Shown one piece after another: positions 1 through 11,764 of a DNA stretch of 64,000 nucleotides. The DNA comes from Benincasa hispida. Taxonomy: Eukaryota > Streptophyta > Magnoliopsida > Cucurbitales > Cucurbitaceae. The translations under genes and the position numbers were made by a program. The notes below the pieces were generated by a model. The model saw nothing but the letters and a program-made list of their open reading frames with translations, had not been told where the DNA came from and searched no databases. How positions within the stretch are numbered: the stretch's first letter is position 1; each line of letters opens with the position of its first letter. The stretch is taken from NCBI RefSeq assembly GCF_009727055.1, contig NC_052354.1, positions 35,801,185 through 35,865,184 of the forward strand. The letters run 5' to 3'.

Positions 1-1913
1 AGTGATAACCAAAATGGTCTGTAGTATATGAATAAAGGAGGGAAACCTTATCCTGGTAATGCTACGGATGCGGCTCGCTTTGTGGAATGATCACAAGTAT
101 TGTGACTTATCACAGATGGTCTGATCCTGATCTTTCATGTTGGGGACATGCGAGCGGGGCGTCCTATACAAAGAGTTTGTATAAGACCTGACCATGAGTG
201 TTAACGTCTCATTATATAACACCGTTCATGACAGATACTTCACTTCACTAGGATGACCATAGGTAACATGAACTCAATCCTGAGTGAGTTGAAAACTCCT
301 ACCATTGAGAGCAGTCCTTTGATTTGTATAGGTGCGGGTGGCCAGGTCGCCGATTCAAACCTACCATTTTGGGGATTCGTCTGATTTGGGAGCTGGGAAC
401 TCAGCTACACAAGATGGAATTCACTCCTTCCCCGAGGCAGAGGTAAGTAGATAGATGGCTCCCTAAAGGGCTGATTCCAGGGCTTGAACGATGTGGCGCC
501 ACACACCTTCTCTTGGCCCGAGAGGTGTTCACACATAGTTGGACTATGTTGTATTGTTCATTAGAGGAATCAGTGGTACTTAAGGAGTGAGATGTAACTA
601 CAGGGGCATAACGATAATTTGGCCCAGCTGTACTTACGAGCATCTATGAAGGGTCATCGTATTCATGATTGGTTATATCCGATGGACACAGAAATATATC
701 TGTGGTAAGAAGAGTTCAGCTGTTGGTCTTTAGTGTAATGCCTGACAGTTAACGAATGGTGGATCTCGTGGCTAAAGAGTTTAGTCAGCTATTCACGTAC
801 CGTTGGAGCTTCGAGCCACAGATCCATTAGGTCCCCTGCGTAGCTTGGATAAAGTCGAAAACCAATATTTGGGTTAATTTGAAATGTTCAGATTGACAAG
901 AGGAAGTTCGATTATATATAATATAATTGGATTGGTTAATTATATATGATATAATTGGCAAATGTATGAGATACATTATTTTGGAGGAAATTAGATATAA
1001 ATATGATTTATATCAAGTAGAAGAGAAAATACTATAGTAGATATGTGATATCAAACTATAAGTTAAAAATATAATATGATTATATTTGTTAATTAATTAG
1101 TTGGTTAATTATAAGATAATTATGCCAAATATCACGTTCGGACGTGGGTTAGTGGGTAGCTTCGATTATTGTAACCGATGACTTAAAATGAAAATTGTTT
1201 TCATTTTTGCATAGCCCATCATTCACCCAAAATAATTCGGAAGTGCACGTTGGTGAAAGAAAACGATCGCTCAAGAGACTATACGATAGCTCTTCTCCGC
1301 CTAAACGATCGTCCTTCGCGCGCCTAAACGATCGCATGCTATTTCCTACACGATCGGATAGCTTCTCTAATCGATCGTATAGTATGCTGGTTTTATTAAA
1401 CGATCGTGTACCTTTTCCTAAACAATCATTCAGTAAATCTTACACGATCATATAGCTCCTCCTAAACGATAAGCACTTCTGCTATACGATAGCGTCGTTT
1501 TCTCTCCCATTTGCTTATCGCCTACACGATTTATGTTTCCTCTATCCTTTACCAAATTCATGAAAGCCCACCCTTTGGGTTTTCACTCCGAGAATACCCA
1601 GGGCTCTTTAGTGGTGGTGTCATCCCCGTTGTGGTCGTGAGTTCGCGTTGTTCGTGCTGCTGCAGTCGACGTTTCCATCGGGCATTGGTAGATCACGTGG
1701 AGGGTTTCCGCTGCGTTGGAGTTTCGAAGTGTGAAGATTGTCTTCAACTGGTATGGAACTCTGTCCCTTTGTTAATTTTTTGTTCGTAGTATGCCGATAA
1801 TTAGATTTTTTTGCATAACTGTATGTGTTGAATGTATATATTTGTATTTCGGTCACTATGAGATCGGAGCGATTCGATCGCGCTCATAGAACTCTTAAAT
1901 ATGAGATCCTTCA
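1..1913 (+). mobile_element. LTR (family L1), 5' end outside window
   Basis: The sequence is colinear over its whole length with the reverse complement of 39913-42052, a complete LTR of the same family. It ends in CCTTCA at 1908-1913. It interrupts the reverse transcriptase of the minus-strand copia element that resumes at 1914. Since the element's RNase H and 3' LTR are not seen, they must lie left of the window or be lost. The LTR is in the opposite orientation to its host element. It is either a solo LTR or one end of a longer insertion, which the window edge hides. Short ORFs inside it are chance. Confidence 0.85.
1261..1532 (+). repeat. Interspersed CGATCG-motif array in the LTR
   Basis: About a dozen copies of a degenerate motif, mostly CCTAAACGATCG or CCTACACGATCG with variants such as CTATACGATAG, recur every 20-40 bases. 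The core CGATCG is palindromic. The equivalent part of the second LTR copy (about 40320-40600) has the same array with different spacer bases, so the motif looks better kept than its surroundings. Confidence 0.75.
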
Positions 1914-2830
1914 CTTAGGACACTGTTCATTAGACAATATAACTTCATGCCTGAAAGGGAGTAAACCTCTCTTGGAGTTCTACATCAAAAACTTGACAAG
2001 CATTTTTTTCAACGTACAATGCCTAAGAAAGGGCCAACGTTTTGTTCTTTCGATCACTAAAGATTTGAATGCCCAGAACAAACTGCGTCTCTCTTAAATC
2101 TTTCATTTGAAATTGGGTCGCTAGTCAATTCTTAATTTCAGTCAGTAGACCTACATCATTCCCAATGAGTAGGATATCGTCTACATACAACACTAGAAAA
2201 GCTATGTAACTGTTGATGATTCTCTTGTAAACACTAGATTCATCAACATTTTGATCAAAGCCAAAAGGTTTGATCGCAGTATCAAATCTTATATTCTAAG
2301 ATTGAGAAGCTTGCTTCAATCCATAGATGGACCGATTAAGCCTACAAACCTTTTGCTCTTGACCTTGGGTTATGAATCCCTCAGGTTGCTCCATATAAAT
2401 GATCTCCTCAAGATTGCCATTAAAAAAGGCAGTCTTGATGTCTATTTACCAGATGTCGTAGTCATAATATGAGGCAATAGACCAGAGAATCTGGATAGAC
2501 TTTAACATGGTAACAGGTGAGAAAGTCTCCTCATAGTCAACTCCTTCAACCTAGGTATAACCATTTGCCACAAGTCTAGCTTTAAAGGTTTGCACCCTCC
2601 CTTCAGCACCCAGTTTTCTCTTGTAGATTCGTTTGCAACCTATAGGTTTTACCCCATTAAGTTGATCTACAAGATCCCAAACAGAATTGAAGTACATAGA
2701 CTCCATTTCTAGAACCATAGCTTTGATCCACTCATCTTTGTCAACATCCTTCATTGCCTTCTTGTAAGACAATGGATCATCAAAATTTCCGTTAGCTACC
2801 ATAGCTAGGGTTTCTGTTAAACCGATGCAA
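1914..2830 (-). pseudogene. Copia A reverse transcriptase fragment
   Basis: On the minus strand, 2802-2551 encodes the start of a copia RT (residues around VQTFKARLVANGYT). The frame then shifts and continues toward 1914. The catalytic box YVDDILLIGND is readable near 2170-2190, followed by QFQMKDL and VLGIQIF motifs typical of copia RT. Several stops break it, and the coding match ends where the L1 LTR begins at 1913. Both catalytic aspartates survive, but the gene is dead. This is the 3' part of the element's pol. Confidence 0.85.
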
Positions 2831-2849
2831 TAGATAGGTGGGTTCGCCT

Positions 2850-3690
2850 ATCACTACATCAAGGTTCCCTCAACACTTGAGGTGGACATGACCTACTATA
2901 TGAACTAACTTCAATAACTCTTGTCCAGGTTTTTGGTTCCTCAACAACTCTTGTTGAAGGTTCATAATTTCTTTGGAAAGTCCATTCAACACAATCTTAC
3001 TGCGATGCTTATGCTCCCTAATGTGGTCCTCCTCTAGAAATGTAGCATTTTTCGACACAGACACTTTATTTTCTTTAGGATCATAAAAGTAACCACCTCT
3101 CTCTCCTTTAGGGTAGCTTATAAATTAACACAATTTTGAACGAGGTTTCAGTTTCTTAGGATTGGCCTCAAGCACATGTCCAACATGGTTCAATTTCTCC
3201 TTTTAGATACACCATTCTATTGAGGTATACCAGGTGCTGAGAGTTGGGATACAATTCCATGTTCTATCAAACAGTTCTAAAATGTAAGATCCAAAAACTC
3301 TCCACCTCGATCGGATCGAAATGTTTTAATAATTTTATTTAATGCATTTTCAACTTCAACCTTAAACTCTTTGAACTTTTTAAAGGCTTCAGACTTCTGT
3401 TGCATTAAATAAACATACCCATATCTAAAATAATATTCAAACCCTCCTCTTGCTTTAGCATTCATCGGACCACAAAGGTCTGAATATACAAGTTCGAAGG
3501 GTTCTTTGGCCCTATGACCTTTTCCAATAAAAGATCTTTGAGTTATTTTGCCTTCAAGGCATGATTCACACAAAGGTAAAGAATTTTCTTCTAACTCACT
3601 TAGAAGTCCATTCTTGACCAATCTCTCGATCATATTGAGATTGATTTTCCTAATCTTAAGTGCCAAAGATGACACTTTCTTTAGGAGAAT
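2850..3690 (-). pseudogene. Copia A integrase fragment with GAG-pre-integrase end
   Basis: The open stretch 3675-3277 has a zinc-binding CESCLEGK motif and then the integrase core, with the first catalytic Asp in YSDLCGPM and the second in FRSDRGGEF. Downstream, near 3200, the motif that normally carries the catalytic Glu reads VSKRRN, so Glu appears replaced by Lys, and stops precede and follow it. Integrase would insert the cDNA copy. This copy is inactive. Confidence 0.85.
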
Positions 3691-5021
3691 TTTAAGCCTT
3701 TTATTTTGAGTTACCGCAGTTTAAAACATTTCAGTGTTAAGGAGGGCTTTAGTTGCTAACGGTCTTAGTACATACAAATTATCTTCAAGATTAGCACAAC
3801 AAACAAATACTTTATTCTTGTAAATAAATACTTTATTCACTTGAAAATTAAAAGAATAATGTTGTTCAAGAAGACATTTTACAGAAATCAGGTTCCTTTT
3901 TAAATTGGAATCACATATATATTATCTAATAAAATATAAGATTTCTATAAGCAGAGTCTGAGCCCTCCCACCGTCATAGCTTAGACGACGTGCCCAGTTC
4001 CAACACGCATCGTCATCTCCCCAGCTTCTAATTTCCGCTAGGAACTAATTCCCTAAAATGAAGAACAAACATGGTTAGTGGCAGCTGAATCAATTATCCA
4101 CGCAGAATCATCATTCTCCACTAAATAGGTCTCTAATATAAGTAAATCATATTTACCTTGCTTGACCTTCTTCTTTTCTGCCAAGTATTTGGGACAGGTC
4201 CTCTTCCAATGTCTCTTGTGGTTGCAATGAAAATAGATTTTTTTTGCAGCCTTGGCCTTCTTGCCCTTTTGGGCAGCAGTTGGCGGGTTACCTTTCCCCT
4301 TTCCACCTATCTTCTTCATCCACTTTTTAGTGCCGAAAGAAGAAGGCACAAACTTAGTTCTAGAGGACAATTCTTTGTAGAACTTCTTTGAGGATGAGGC
4401 AACATTTGCCTCTCCCTTTTGTTCCTTGCTTTTCATCAAGGACTGAAAAGTCTGAAGCTCATTAAGCAAGGTGGTCAAGTTATAGTCAATTTTATTCATA
4501 ACAACATTGCTATGAAACTATAGGAAACTTTCAAGTAAAGATTCCAAAATGAAGCTTACTTGACTGGCTTCATCAATGACAGACTCATTCATCTCCGCCC
4601 TGTTGAAGTGGACCATCATATTGAAAACATGTTCTCTAATAGATGCCCCTTCTTGCATTTAGGCATTGAAGATGTATTTTAGAGTGTCGTGCTTGAGTTG
4701 TGTGGATGGTTGTCTGAATATCCCCCATAGGGACTCCACGATCTCGCAGGTAGTGATCATGGGCTCATACTTCTTGGCTAATACTTCTGAAAGGCTTTCC
4801 AAGATATATGCTCGAGCCTTTTCATTTTCCCTTATCCAGTGCTCGTATGCTTCTCAAACATTTTGAGTGGCATTTTAAGCAGGAATAGGAGGACAATCCT
4901 CCATAAGGACAAAACGCAGGTCCTCGATGATCAGTATTGTGTTGATTGTATTTTTCCACATAATATAATTTTTACCCGTAAGTTTGTCGGCAGCGAGCAA
5001 ATCTAAAGTCGCAGAAGTCAT
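3691..5021 (-). pseudogene. Copia A gag and protease fragments
   Basis: The probable gag start is the ATG at 5021-5019 (MTSATLDLLAADKLTGKNY), followed by the usual 'NYIMWK' copia gag opening. The zinc knuckle in 4499-4053 reads FHCNHKRHWKRTCPKY, in which the first Cys of CX2CX4HX4C is lost. The protease active-site region reads WIIDSAATNHVC, where DSG has become DSA. The region between these blocks is broken by stops. Gag would form the particle and protease would process the polyprotein. Confidence 0.85.
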
Positions 5022-7220
5022 GATTAATAAATTGGTGAAACCATACAAATTATTTATATTAGTACTGTATGCATTAACCCTTTTGCAAAAACTAATCAAA
5101 TTTAGCAAAATAATCTAACGCCATAAGTGACATCTATTTTGCATTAATATTTCAGTGAGACAGGACAAAAGCTACTGTAGGGTGATTAGGTGCCCCTTCA
5201 TTGAAATGAGACTATCTCAACCAATAGACAGAGCAACTCTTTGTTACTGTAACTATCAGTCACCATTGTTCGATCCAGAAATTGTTAAACTCGCTTACAT
5301 TTCTTGTAAGTGTTACCCCTCATTTTAGATTCTAGAGTTCCGCCCTAATGAGCAAACTGTAGGGAAAATTGATTGGGGCAAAAACTAAAGCAACCCTATT
5401 CATTTCTAGAGTTTGAGATAAAGAATCATGCAAATGTCATCCGTAGGAGGACACAAGAAAATGTGCCTCGAGGTCGAGCATGAAACTTTACTACAAACTA
5501 ATGAGAGACACCATGGGATGTGTTGACACACGTCCCGCTCCCATTTACTATGAACACTCTCTTTATTCACCTTGATAATGATCTATACAAACACCATCCG
5601 TAGGGGGACACAAGAAAATATGTCTTGAGGTCGAGTATTGATCTCACGTGTGAACTTTTAGGGAGAAACGTGAAAAGGTAAAATGAAGTATCATATGCCC
5701 ATTTTCCTCCCACTGAGTGTTATACCTAGGATTATTTAACTTAGGAAAATCTGGCTACTGATTTTTAACTAAGTGTTTTGTTTAATTTGTCCAAAAGTAA
5801 CATTTACTTTAGATGGTTAAACAACTTTGATTAATGTTTATTAAATACTTTAATAAACCCTAATCAACCATTGCATGCTTGTAACAAATCTATCTAATTC
5901 ACTTTTTCAGGTAAGTTCCCAGGTAGGGGTATTACGTTTCCGTCAACTTAAATACCCCAGCCTAGACAGAACTAACCTTAGACAAGAGGTCCCTTATAGA
6001 TACATTTGTTACAAATTTAATCTTTTAATTAAGAATCAATTTAATCTTATTAAACTGATTAAAAGATTAAACTTAATTTCTAATCTTATTAAAAAAGTGA
6101 ACTTAAGTCTATGTAAATCATATTTTAAAACTATTTTTTTAAATGATTTTAACCTAAGGTTTGCATGCAATTATGAATTATTGATTTTAATTACTAATTT
6201 TATTTAATTATAACTTTTATAAAAAAAATAAAATAAAATAAAATCATTCAATTGCATTTGATTGACATACTTAGTAAATTATAACAATTATAAATTACCC
6301 AAGGGAATGTCATGCTTCATGCAATTCCATTTCATTATTAACTATATATAACAATTATATAATATTATAATGAAATAACTAATAACATTCATCCATACAT
6401 ACATGAAACTATATATTATAACATTTATAATACAAATGATGCATGATAATGTTATTAATGCATGCAAAATACTATAACACTTATATTATATGATGCATGA
6501 GCATGCTATAAGATAAAACCATCCAACCATGTATTATAACATTTATTATATAAATGATGCATGAAATTAAATGCATAATCTATGGTGGGATTTTATACTA
6601 AATGACATCCATTATGACATATATATATATATAAATCATACATCAAATGCATAAGTAATAAAATAATTAATGGATCAGGATTGAACACTTAAACAATTAA
6701 TTAAATAATATAACACTATATTAATTTAATTAATTAAAAAAATCTAACTATTACAAAAAAAAAAAAAATAGTTAACCAGTTCGAAACGAGTGCACCAGGC
6801 CTTGAACTACTCGAACCGAATCGCCCACCAACGATCTCTTAGCGAACATTGAGAGATCTCTTAGCAAATGCTACACGGTCTCTTAGCAAATGCTAACGCG
6901 ATCTCTTAGCTAATGCTGAGTGATCTCTTCCTCATCATAGCGTCGCTTTGTTTTTCCTCGGAAACTCATCGTGGATAGTATGAACGACTCAAAACTTTAA
7001 ATTACAGACTCATTCACAAATAATTATGCCCAAAACAGGAGCCCTTACAACCAATTTGTAAATTGAAAGCAATAAATCTAAACAGTCCAATCCAAAAAAC
7101 ATCTAATAATCGTAAACCATTCATATTCACAAACATTCATCACATGAATTCACAGAATGCAAAAAACCCACCATAACTGTAAAATTAAAATATGGAACAA
7201 TAAAAATTGGGGATCAAAAC
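5022..7220 (-). other. Untranslated leader of copia A
   Basis: The roughly 2.2 kb between the primer binding site and gag has no coding signal. Its gag-proximal part (about 5150-5580) matches 9290-9760 in the same orientation, so the leader belongs to a family with at least two copies here. It contains AT-rich stretches with a TATATA run near 6620 and a tandem repeat at 6831-6933. Confidence 0.7.
6831..6933 (-). repeat. Tandem 22-23-bp repeat in the copia leader
   Basis: Four full units and part of a fifth (starting 6831, 6854, 6877, 6899 and 6921) share GATCTCTTAGC followed by AAATGCT. Units differ by a few bases. It sits about 290 bases downstream of the primer binding site in the element's own direction. 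Confidence 0.85.
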
Positions 7221-7237
7221 CATGCTCTAATACAAAT
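7221..7237 (-). promoter_or_regulatory. Primer binding site (tRNA-Met type), degenerate
   Basis: The reverse complement reads ATTTGTATTAGAGCATG, close to TGGTATCAGAGC, the usual initiator-tRNA primer site of plant copia elements. It directly abuts the LTR end (TTCA at 7241-7238 on the minus strand). It fixes the orientation of the element and the inner edge of the 5' LTR. Confidence 0.8.
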
Positions 7238-8388
7238 TGAAAGAACCTTTGAAGGTCCTTGAGCGAAAGAGGGGAGATCGATCTAAAATTTATTTTCACA
7301 GAATACAAACGTTATGCATAATCATAAATTTATAGTATGCAAACATAAACGAAAAGAGAATTAGGGTGAGAGAATACTTACCCTTGAACAACCCTTCTTC
7401 ACGAATTTTCCTTCTTCGGATCTGTCACGAACAAACTCAATCCAAATGGTCACCACCACAAAAAGAGCCTTATGTATTCTCTAGGATGAGAATCCAAGGA
7501 GTTGTGAACACTTGGTATTTTGGAAAACATGAAATAATTGAAAGGAAAAAACTATTTTTCTAGAGAAAAACTTCTCTCTTTTTGGAATTGTGTAAGTCTA
7601 TTGAGCACTACATCCACACATGCACTAAATAGAGAGAAATAAGAGGAAGGAGTTACAACTCCCTCCCAAAACCATTTTCAAAATAATTTAATATATAAAT
7701 ATATGATAACTACCTTATCATATAATATATAATAAACTATATCTTATATCTATTATAACACATAACCTATAGTTTAATATTGTATCAAATATAATATAAC
7801 CTATAGTTTTCATTCTCTCAACAATACATGATATTTAATATAAATCCTATTTATATTAAACTTAATTATATGAATCTGATTCACATAATTAATATTTGAA
7901 TCGAATTCAAATATTTATTTCCTCTCAAATAATGTATCAAATACATTATAGTAATTATATCATGTATAATTAAGTAAAATTAATTATGTCGCATATAATT
8001 AATTTTCTCAATTAATTTAATCATTCAAATTAATCCAAAATTGATTCTTATTTAATCCTTGTTGAGCTACAGATGGGACCTCATGGACCTATAGATAAAG
8101 CTTCAATGGTACTTGAATAATTAATTAATCTCTTTAATTAAATTATTCACCATTCATTAACTATTGTCTCTACAATTAGGTTATCACTTAAATATGATCC
8201 ACATGTATGTCTCTACATATATGTTTAAGCCACAAAAGATAATCTTGGATGTTAGTTTATTGGTTTATGGGTTTAATACTACTAAATGTCAAATAAAACA
8301 TCTCATATTTTATTAAATAATTAAAATGTTTGTACAATATAATTACAAATTACATGACCCTACGAGATTTAGGGCACCAACCTCAGCA
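7238..8388 (-). mobile_element. 5' LTR of copia A (short L1-type LTR)
   Basis: On the minus strand it begins TGCTGAGGTTGGTGCCC at 8388 and ends CTTTCA at 7238. It matches both ends of the L1 LTR but lacks about 0.9 kb of its middle, including the CGATCG array. The inner part near 7366-7563 is LTR sequence, and the ORF there is chance. Confidence 0.8.
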
Positions 8389-9764
8389 TTAGCCTTTAAC
8401 ACAGAAAAATGTATTTATTCAAAGCTGAACATATTTTCAAAACAACTTTGAAAACATGCCTTCTAAAAATTTTCATACTCTATGAAATATTTAGTAATGA
8501 AGATTGGTGAAATTGAATTTCTCTTATGGTGATAAAAGCATCATATTCAGCATAAATAAACAATATTTTAATGTCTCCCACTACTGTAATTGAGATGAGC
8601 TCTCGTTGCCAACTAGTAGAATATTCCACTTAACTAAGTATTTGCCAAGATTTACAATCCAATTGTAATGAAGAAAAATTCTAATAGTGAATATTACTCA
8701 ACTATAAAGGTGTGAATCTGTATTCTCTACCAAGAACTTAGTAAATTAAATTTACTTATTCTTAGTTTTTTTTCATATGAGGTATTTCTAAAATTTCTCA
8801 TCATGTAACGTTTCAAACTCATATGGAAACATCTCCGTTATTAGCTCTAATCATTATGATTTTCTTGAACTCCGAAAATACTTAATTTTGGAGGTCATAT
8901 AGCTTCCCATGACTCTAACATACAATATGCTTCATCATGATTTTATCTTATAGTCTAGACACATCATACGTTATCTAGATAATAAAAGTAAGCTATCACT
9001 GCAAAGATTATTAATGAACACTTCATGAATTGGCAAAAATTCCTTTTTTAGAACATTTCCCATGTAAAGACTAAATTACATTGCAATTATATGTTGATGA
9101 CTTTTCAAAGTACATATTTATCAAACTCTTTGACTTATAGTAGTAAATAAAAATTAAAACGTTGAAATGTAACGACATAACTTTGAGATATACAAAACAT
9201 TGTTAATTGACTACATGTAATCTATTATCCATTCTGATTCAGCAGAGGAATTAAAAGAATGAACCCGATAGATTTAGTATGAATCTCATTCATATTAATC
9301 CAAAATTTCTATTGCTATGATACTCTAGTGAGTTAGAATAAAAACCATCGTAGGACAGTCGGTTACTCCTTCACTAGATTGAGACATTCTCAACCAAATA
9401 TTACACCAGAATAACTCTTATTCTTATAATATTTAGTTACCATAGTTTGGGTAAGAAATTATTAACTTTCTTAACAATTTATCGTAAGTGTAACCTCCCA
9501 TTTTAGACTCTAGAGTTTTGTCTCAATGAGCCAACCGTAGGGAAAAACCAATTAGGACAAAAACTAAAGCAATCCTATCTATTTCTAGAGTTTAAGTAAA
9601 TTTTCATGCAAACACCATCCATAGGAGGAAATAAGCAAAGGTGTCTCGAGGCTGAGCATGAAAGTTTACTGTAAGCCAATGAAAGAGATCATGGGATGTG
9701 TTGATACACTTCCCTCTCAAACTTACTATAAACACTCTCTCTATTCACCTTGAAACTATAGGTT
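8389..9764 (-). mobile_element. Leader remnant of a second copia element
   Basis: 9290-9760 aligns by eye with the copia A leader at 5150-5580 in the same direction. Shared text includes a run around CATTTTAGACTCTAGAGTT and the GATGTGTTGA segment. 8389-9290 looks like the adjoining leader. No coding sequence is seen. It lies just outside the LTR of copia A and is probably left from an older insertion. Confidence 0.6.
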
Positions 9765-10327
9765 ATATTGTATGTGATACAATATTAAAACTATAGATTA
9801 TATGTTATATTTGATATAACATATAATTTAATATATATATTAAATATTATTTTTTAAATGAGAGAGGGGGTTACAACTCCCTTCCCTCTTTTCTCTCCAC
9901 CCACGTAAGTGAGTGGTTGATATTTTTGGCATTTTTGAAAGGGAGGAGTGAGTCTCCTTCTTCGTTTTTCAGTGTATGTAAAAGACAGAAAGTGTTCTGT
10001 GAGTTTTTGAATTGTTGGTGAACAATCTCAACTCTTCCTCCTCTCTACTCAAAATCTAAATTCCTTCATTCCAGAATAGTCAGAGTCTATCACTTATGTG
10101 TTCTCTACCTGAGAATACTGAGGAAGCCCTCGTAGTTATGTTCGTAACTTGATCAAGGGGTTCTTAAAGAAAGTCTTCGAAGGTAAGAGTTTCTGAAACC
10201 CTAAATTTTTTAGTTAAGCATGCTATAATTTGTGTAAATTCATAATTTATTCTTTCTTTTTTGTAAAATTACATTCGATGAGAAATGGAAATTGGGACAA
10301 TCTTGCTTCCGCTCAAGGTTTTCTTCA
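9765..10327 (+). mobile_element. Partial LTR (L1-related), plus strand
   Basis: It resembles the inner half of the 7238-8388 LTR in the reverse direction. It has an AT-rich stretch with TATAGATTATATG, then GTTACAACTCCC, and ends with GCTCAAGG and TTCTTCA at 10321-10327. The first half of the LTR is missing. Confidence 0.6.
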
Positions 10328-10493
10328 AAATGAGTCCCTTCACAGCCTTCCAAAGCTAATAACATACCCATGCTTGTCGATCTCTTACAGATTGAGGGAC
10401 TATTGTGGAGACTCTGGTTCAATTGTTAAATTTTTCGTTGCCTCCTGATCACGCCCCATCTTCTACACAACGTCCTTCTTCTCCATATGTTTA
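10328..10493 (+). pseudogene. Envelope-like ORF, C-terminal fragment (copy 1)
   Basis: This stretch aligns with 12395-12640 in direct orientation. Both encode a similar C-terminal text, readable here as LVQLLNF, PPDHAPSSTQRPSSPY and then a stop near 10491. I take it for the end of the envelope-like ORF found downstream of pol in some plant copia (SIRE/Maximus-type) elements. The family name rests on memory. It is cut on the left by the LTR fragment ending at 10327. Confidence 0.5.
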
Positions 10494-10536
10494 ATTTTCT
10501 TCTTCTGGCAATCAAAGGGGAGTGGTGTTTGTTTGT

Positions 10537-10539
10537 TTC

Positions 10540-10576
<37 letters not shown>

Positions 10577-10578
10577 GG
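10537..10578 (+). repeat. CTTTT microsatellite and poly-T
   Basis: Several CTTTT units run into a T tract. The matching place in the second envelope-like copy (12680-12702) is also T-rich, so the tract is part of the element. Confidence 0.9.
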
Positions 10579-10720
10579 TGGCATTGGCTTGTTGTTCATA
10601 TTGTTGTTGGTTATTCTGGCGGTGGGTTACTAGTTTTATTGTATGGTCGGCTTTCTTGTTAGTTGGCTACTGTTTTTTTGTGTTATCTCATGATTGCCAA
10701 TAAAAGAAAATAATTATGCC

Positions 10721-11400
10721 AAAGGGAGAGATTGTTATTGTTTTTATTTGGCATGTGAATTTTCTTTTATTGAAATGCTGGACCTTTTCCGGTTGACTTC
10801 ATGTTGGACTGATTGGTTATTTTTCTGGATGTTCCAGTCAATTACCATTTTGGTGATCATGTTGGTTTCCTTGTCTGTATCTTCCTTATTGATGAGCTTA
10901 TAAAAAGAAGTATGAGAATGTTTCAATTAGGTTTTTTAGAATATGATCGTTCTTCTTTTGTGCGAACATTGATGAAAAAGAAGAAGCAGAAAAGTTTCCT
11001 GGTTTTATCGTGTGTGGGTGAATTCGTGAAGAGAATAGTTGAGTTTCAGAGAAGCCTAAACGTACAAGATCAATCAAGTCGAAGACTAAAGACTCAAGGG
11101 AAGGCTGAGTTAAGAGAAGACCTTGAGATAAGTGACATTAAGTTTAGGGAGAGTTTAAACAAATTGCTTATCTAAGGTTTACTGTATTACATATAAGTTG
11201 TTTTATCAGTTAAGTAGTTTTTCTTATAAACCTTTTGAATTCTATTGAGCTTTTTTTCAATTTGGGCCTCATGTCCCCCAGATATAGGTAAAGTTATACC
11301 GAATTGATTTAACATATTGTGTGTTATTTTCTTCTCTGCTTTTCTCTGTATTAGTTTTTCTGTCAGTATCATTGTACCCATCATCGTATATTCAGTTGGC
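10721..11400 (+). mobile_element. Polypurine tract and probable 3' LTR
   Basis: AAAGGGAGAGAT at 10721-10732 is a polypurine tract, directly followed by TGTTATTG, a plausible LTR start. The stretch then has a TATA-like CTTATAAAAAG near 10890. Position downstream of an envelope-like ORF fits a 3' LTR. The right edge is uncertain: TATTCA near 11395 is a candidate. The 120-codon ORF at 10813-11175 lies within it and looks like chance. Confidence 0.55.
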
Positions 11401-11764
11401 TGTCTATGCATTTTTTCATAGGGTTTTAAAAAAATTTAACTAAGAGTCTAAATTGATTCACCTGTGAAAGTTTGTCAGTTCAATTGATAGAATTTTAAGT
11501 CTAATACGATGTTTACCCAAATGGAACGTAATTGAGAGTATGAATTGATATGCTTGCCTCTAGCCCACCTCTCTTTTGTTTTGGCTAGCTGCTAGTCTTC
11601 TCGATCAAAGATCTTCAGAAACTATAATCCTTCTACAATTTCTCTGAACTTAAATGCTTTTTTGTAATTATTATTTTCTCTCCTGATGGCGGCTTATCTT
11701 AACTTGACTCTCTTTTGTTTTATTCCTCTGTACTTATTGATTTATCAATGAATGAACGAGACTG
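11401..11764. other. Unassigned spacer
   Basis: I see no coding sequence, repeat boundary or RNA. It separates the probable LTR from the second envelope-like copy and may be internal element sequence or old genomic DNA. Confidence 0.4.

Larger units (their letters stand above)
1914..8388 (-). mobile_element. Ty1/copia retrotransposon A, decayed and interrupted
   Basis: Reading the minus strand from right to left, the order is 5' LTR (7238-8388), primer binding site (7221-7237), a long leader (5022-7220), gag, protease, integrase, then reverse transcriptase cut at 1914 by another LTR. Protease, integrase, RT order defines Ty1/copia. Stops and frameshifts occur throughout, so no polyprotein can be made. 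RNase H and the 3' LTR are not in the window. Confidence 0.88.

Noticed and set aside
7221..7237. tRNA-like match
   Set aside because: It is a short primer binding site of a retroelement, not a tRNA gene. No tRNA or rRNA gene was found in the window.
10813..11175. 120-codon plus-strand ORF
   Set aside because: Lies in the probable LTR after the polypurine tract, has no known motif and is interpreted as chance.
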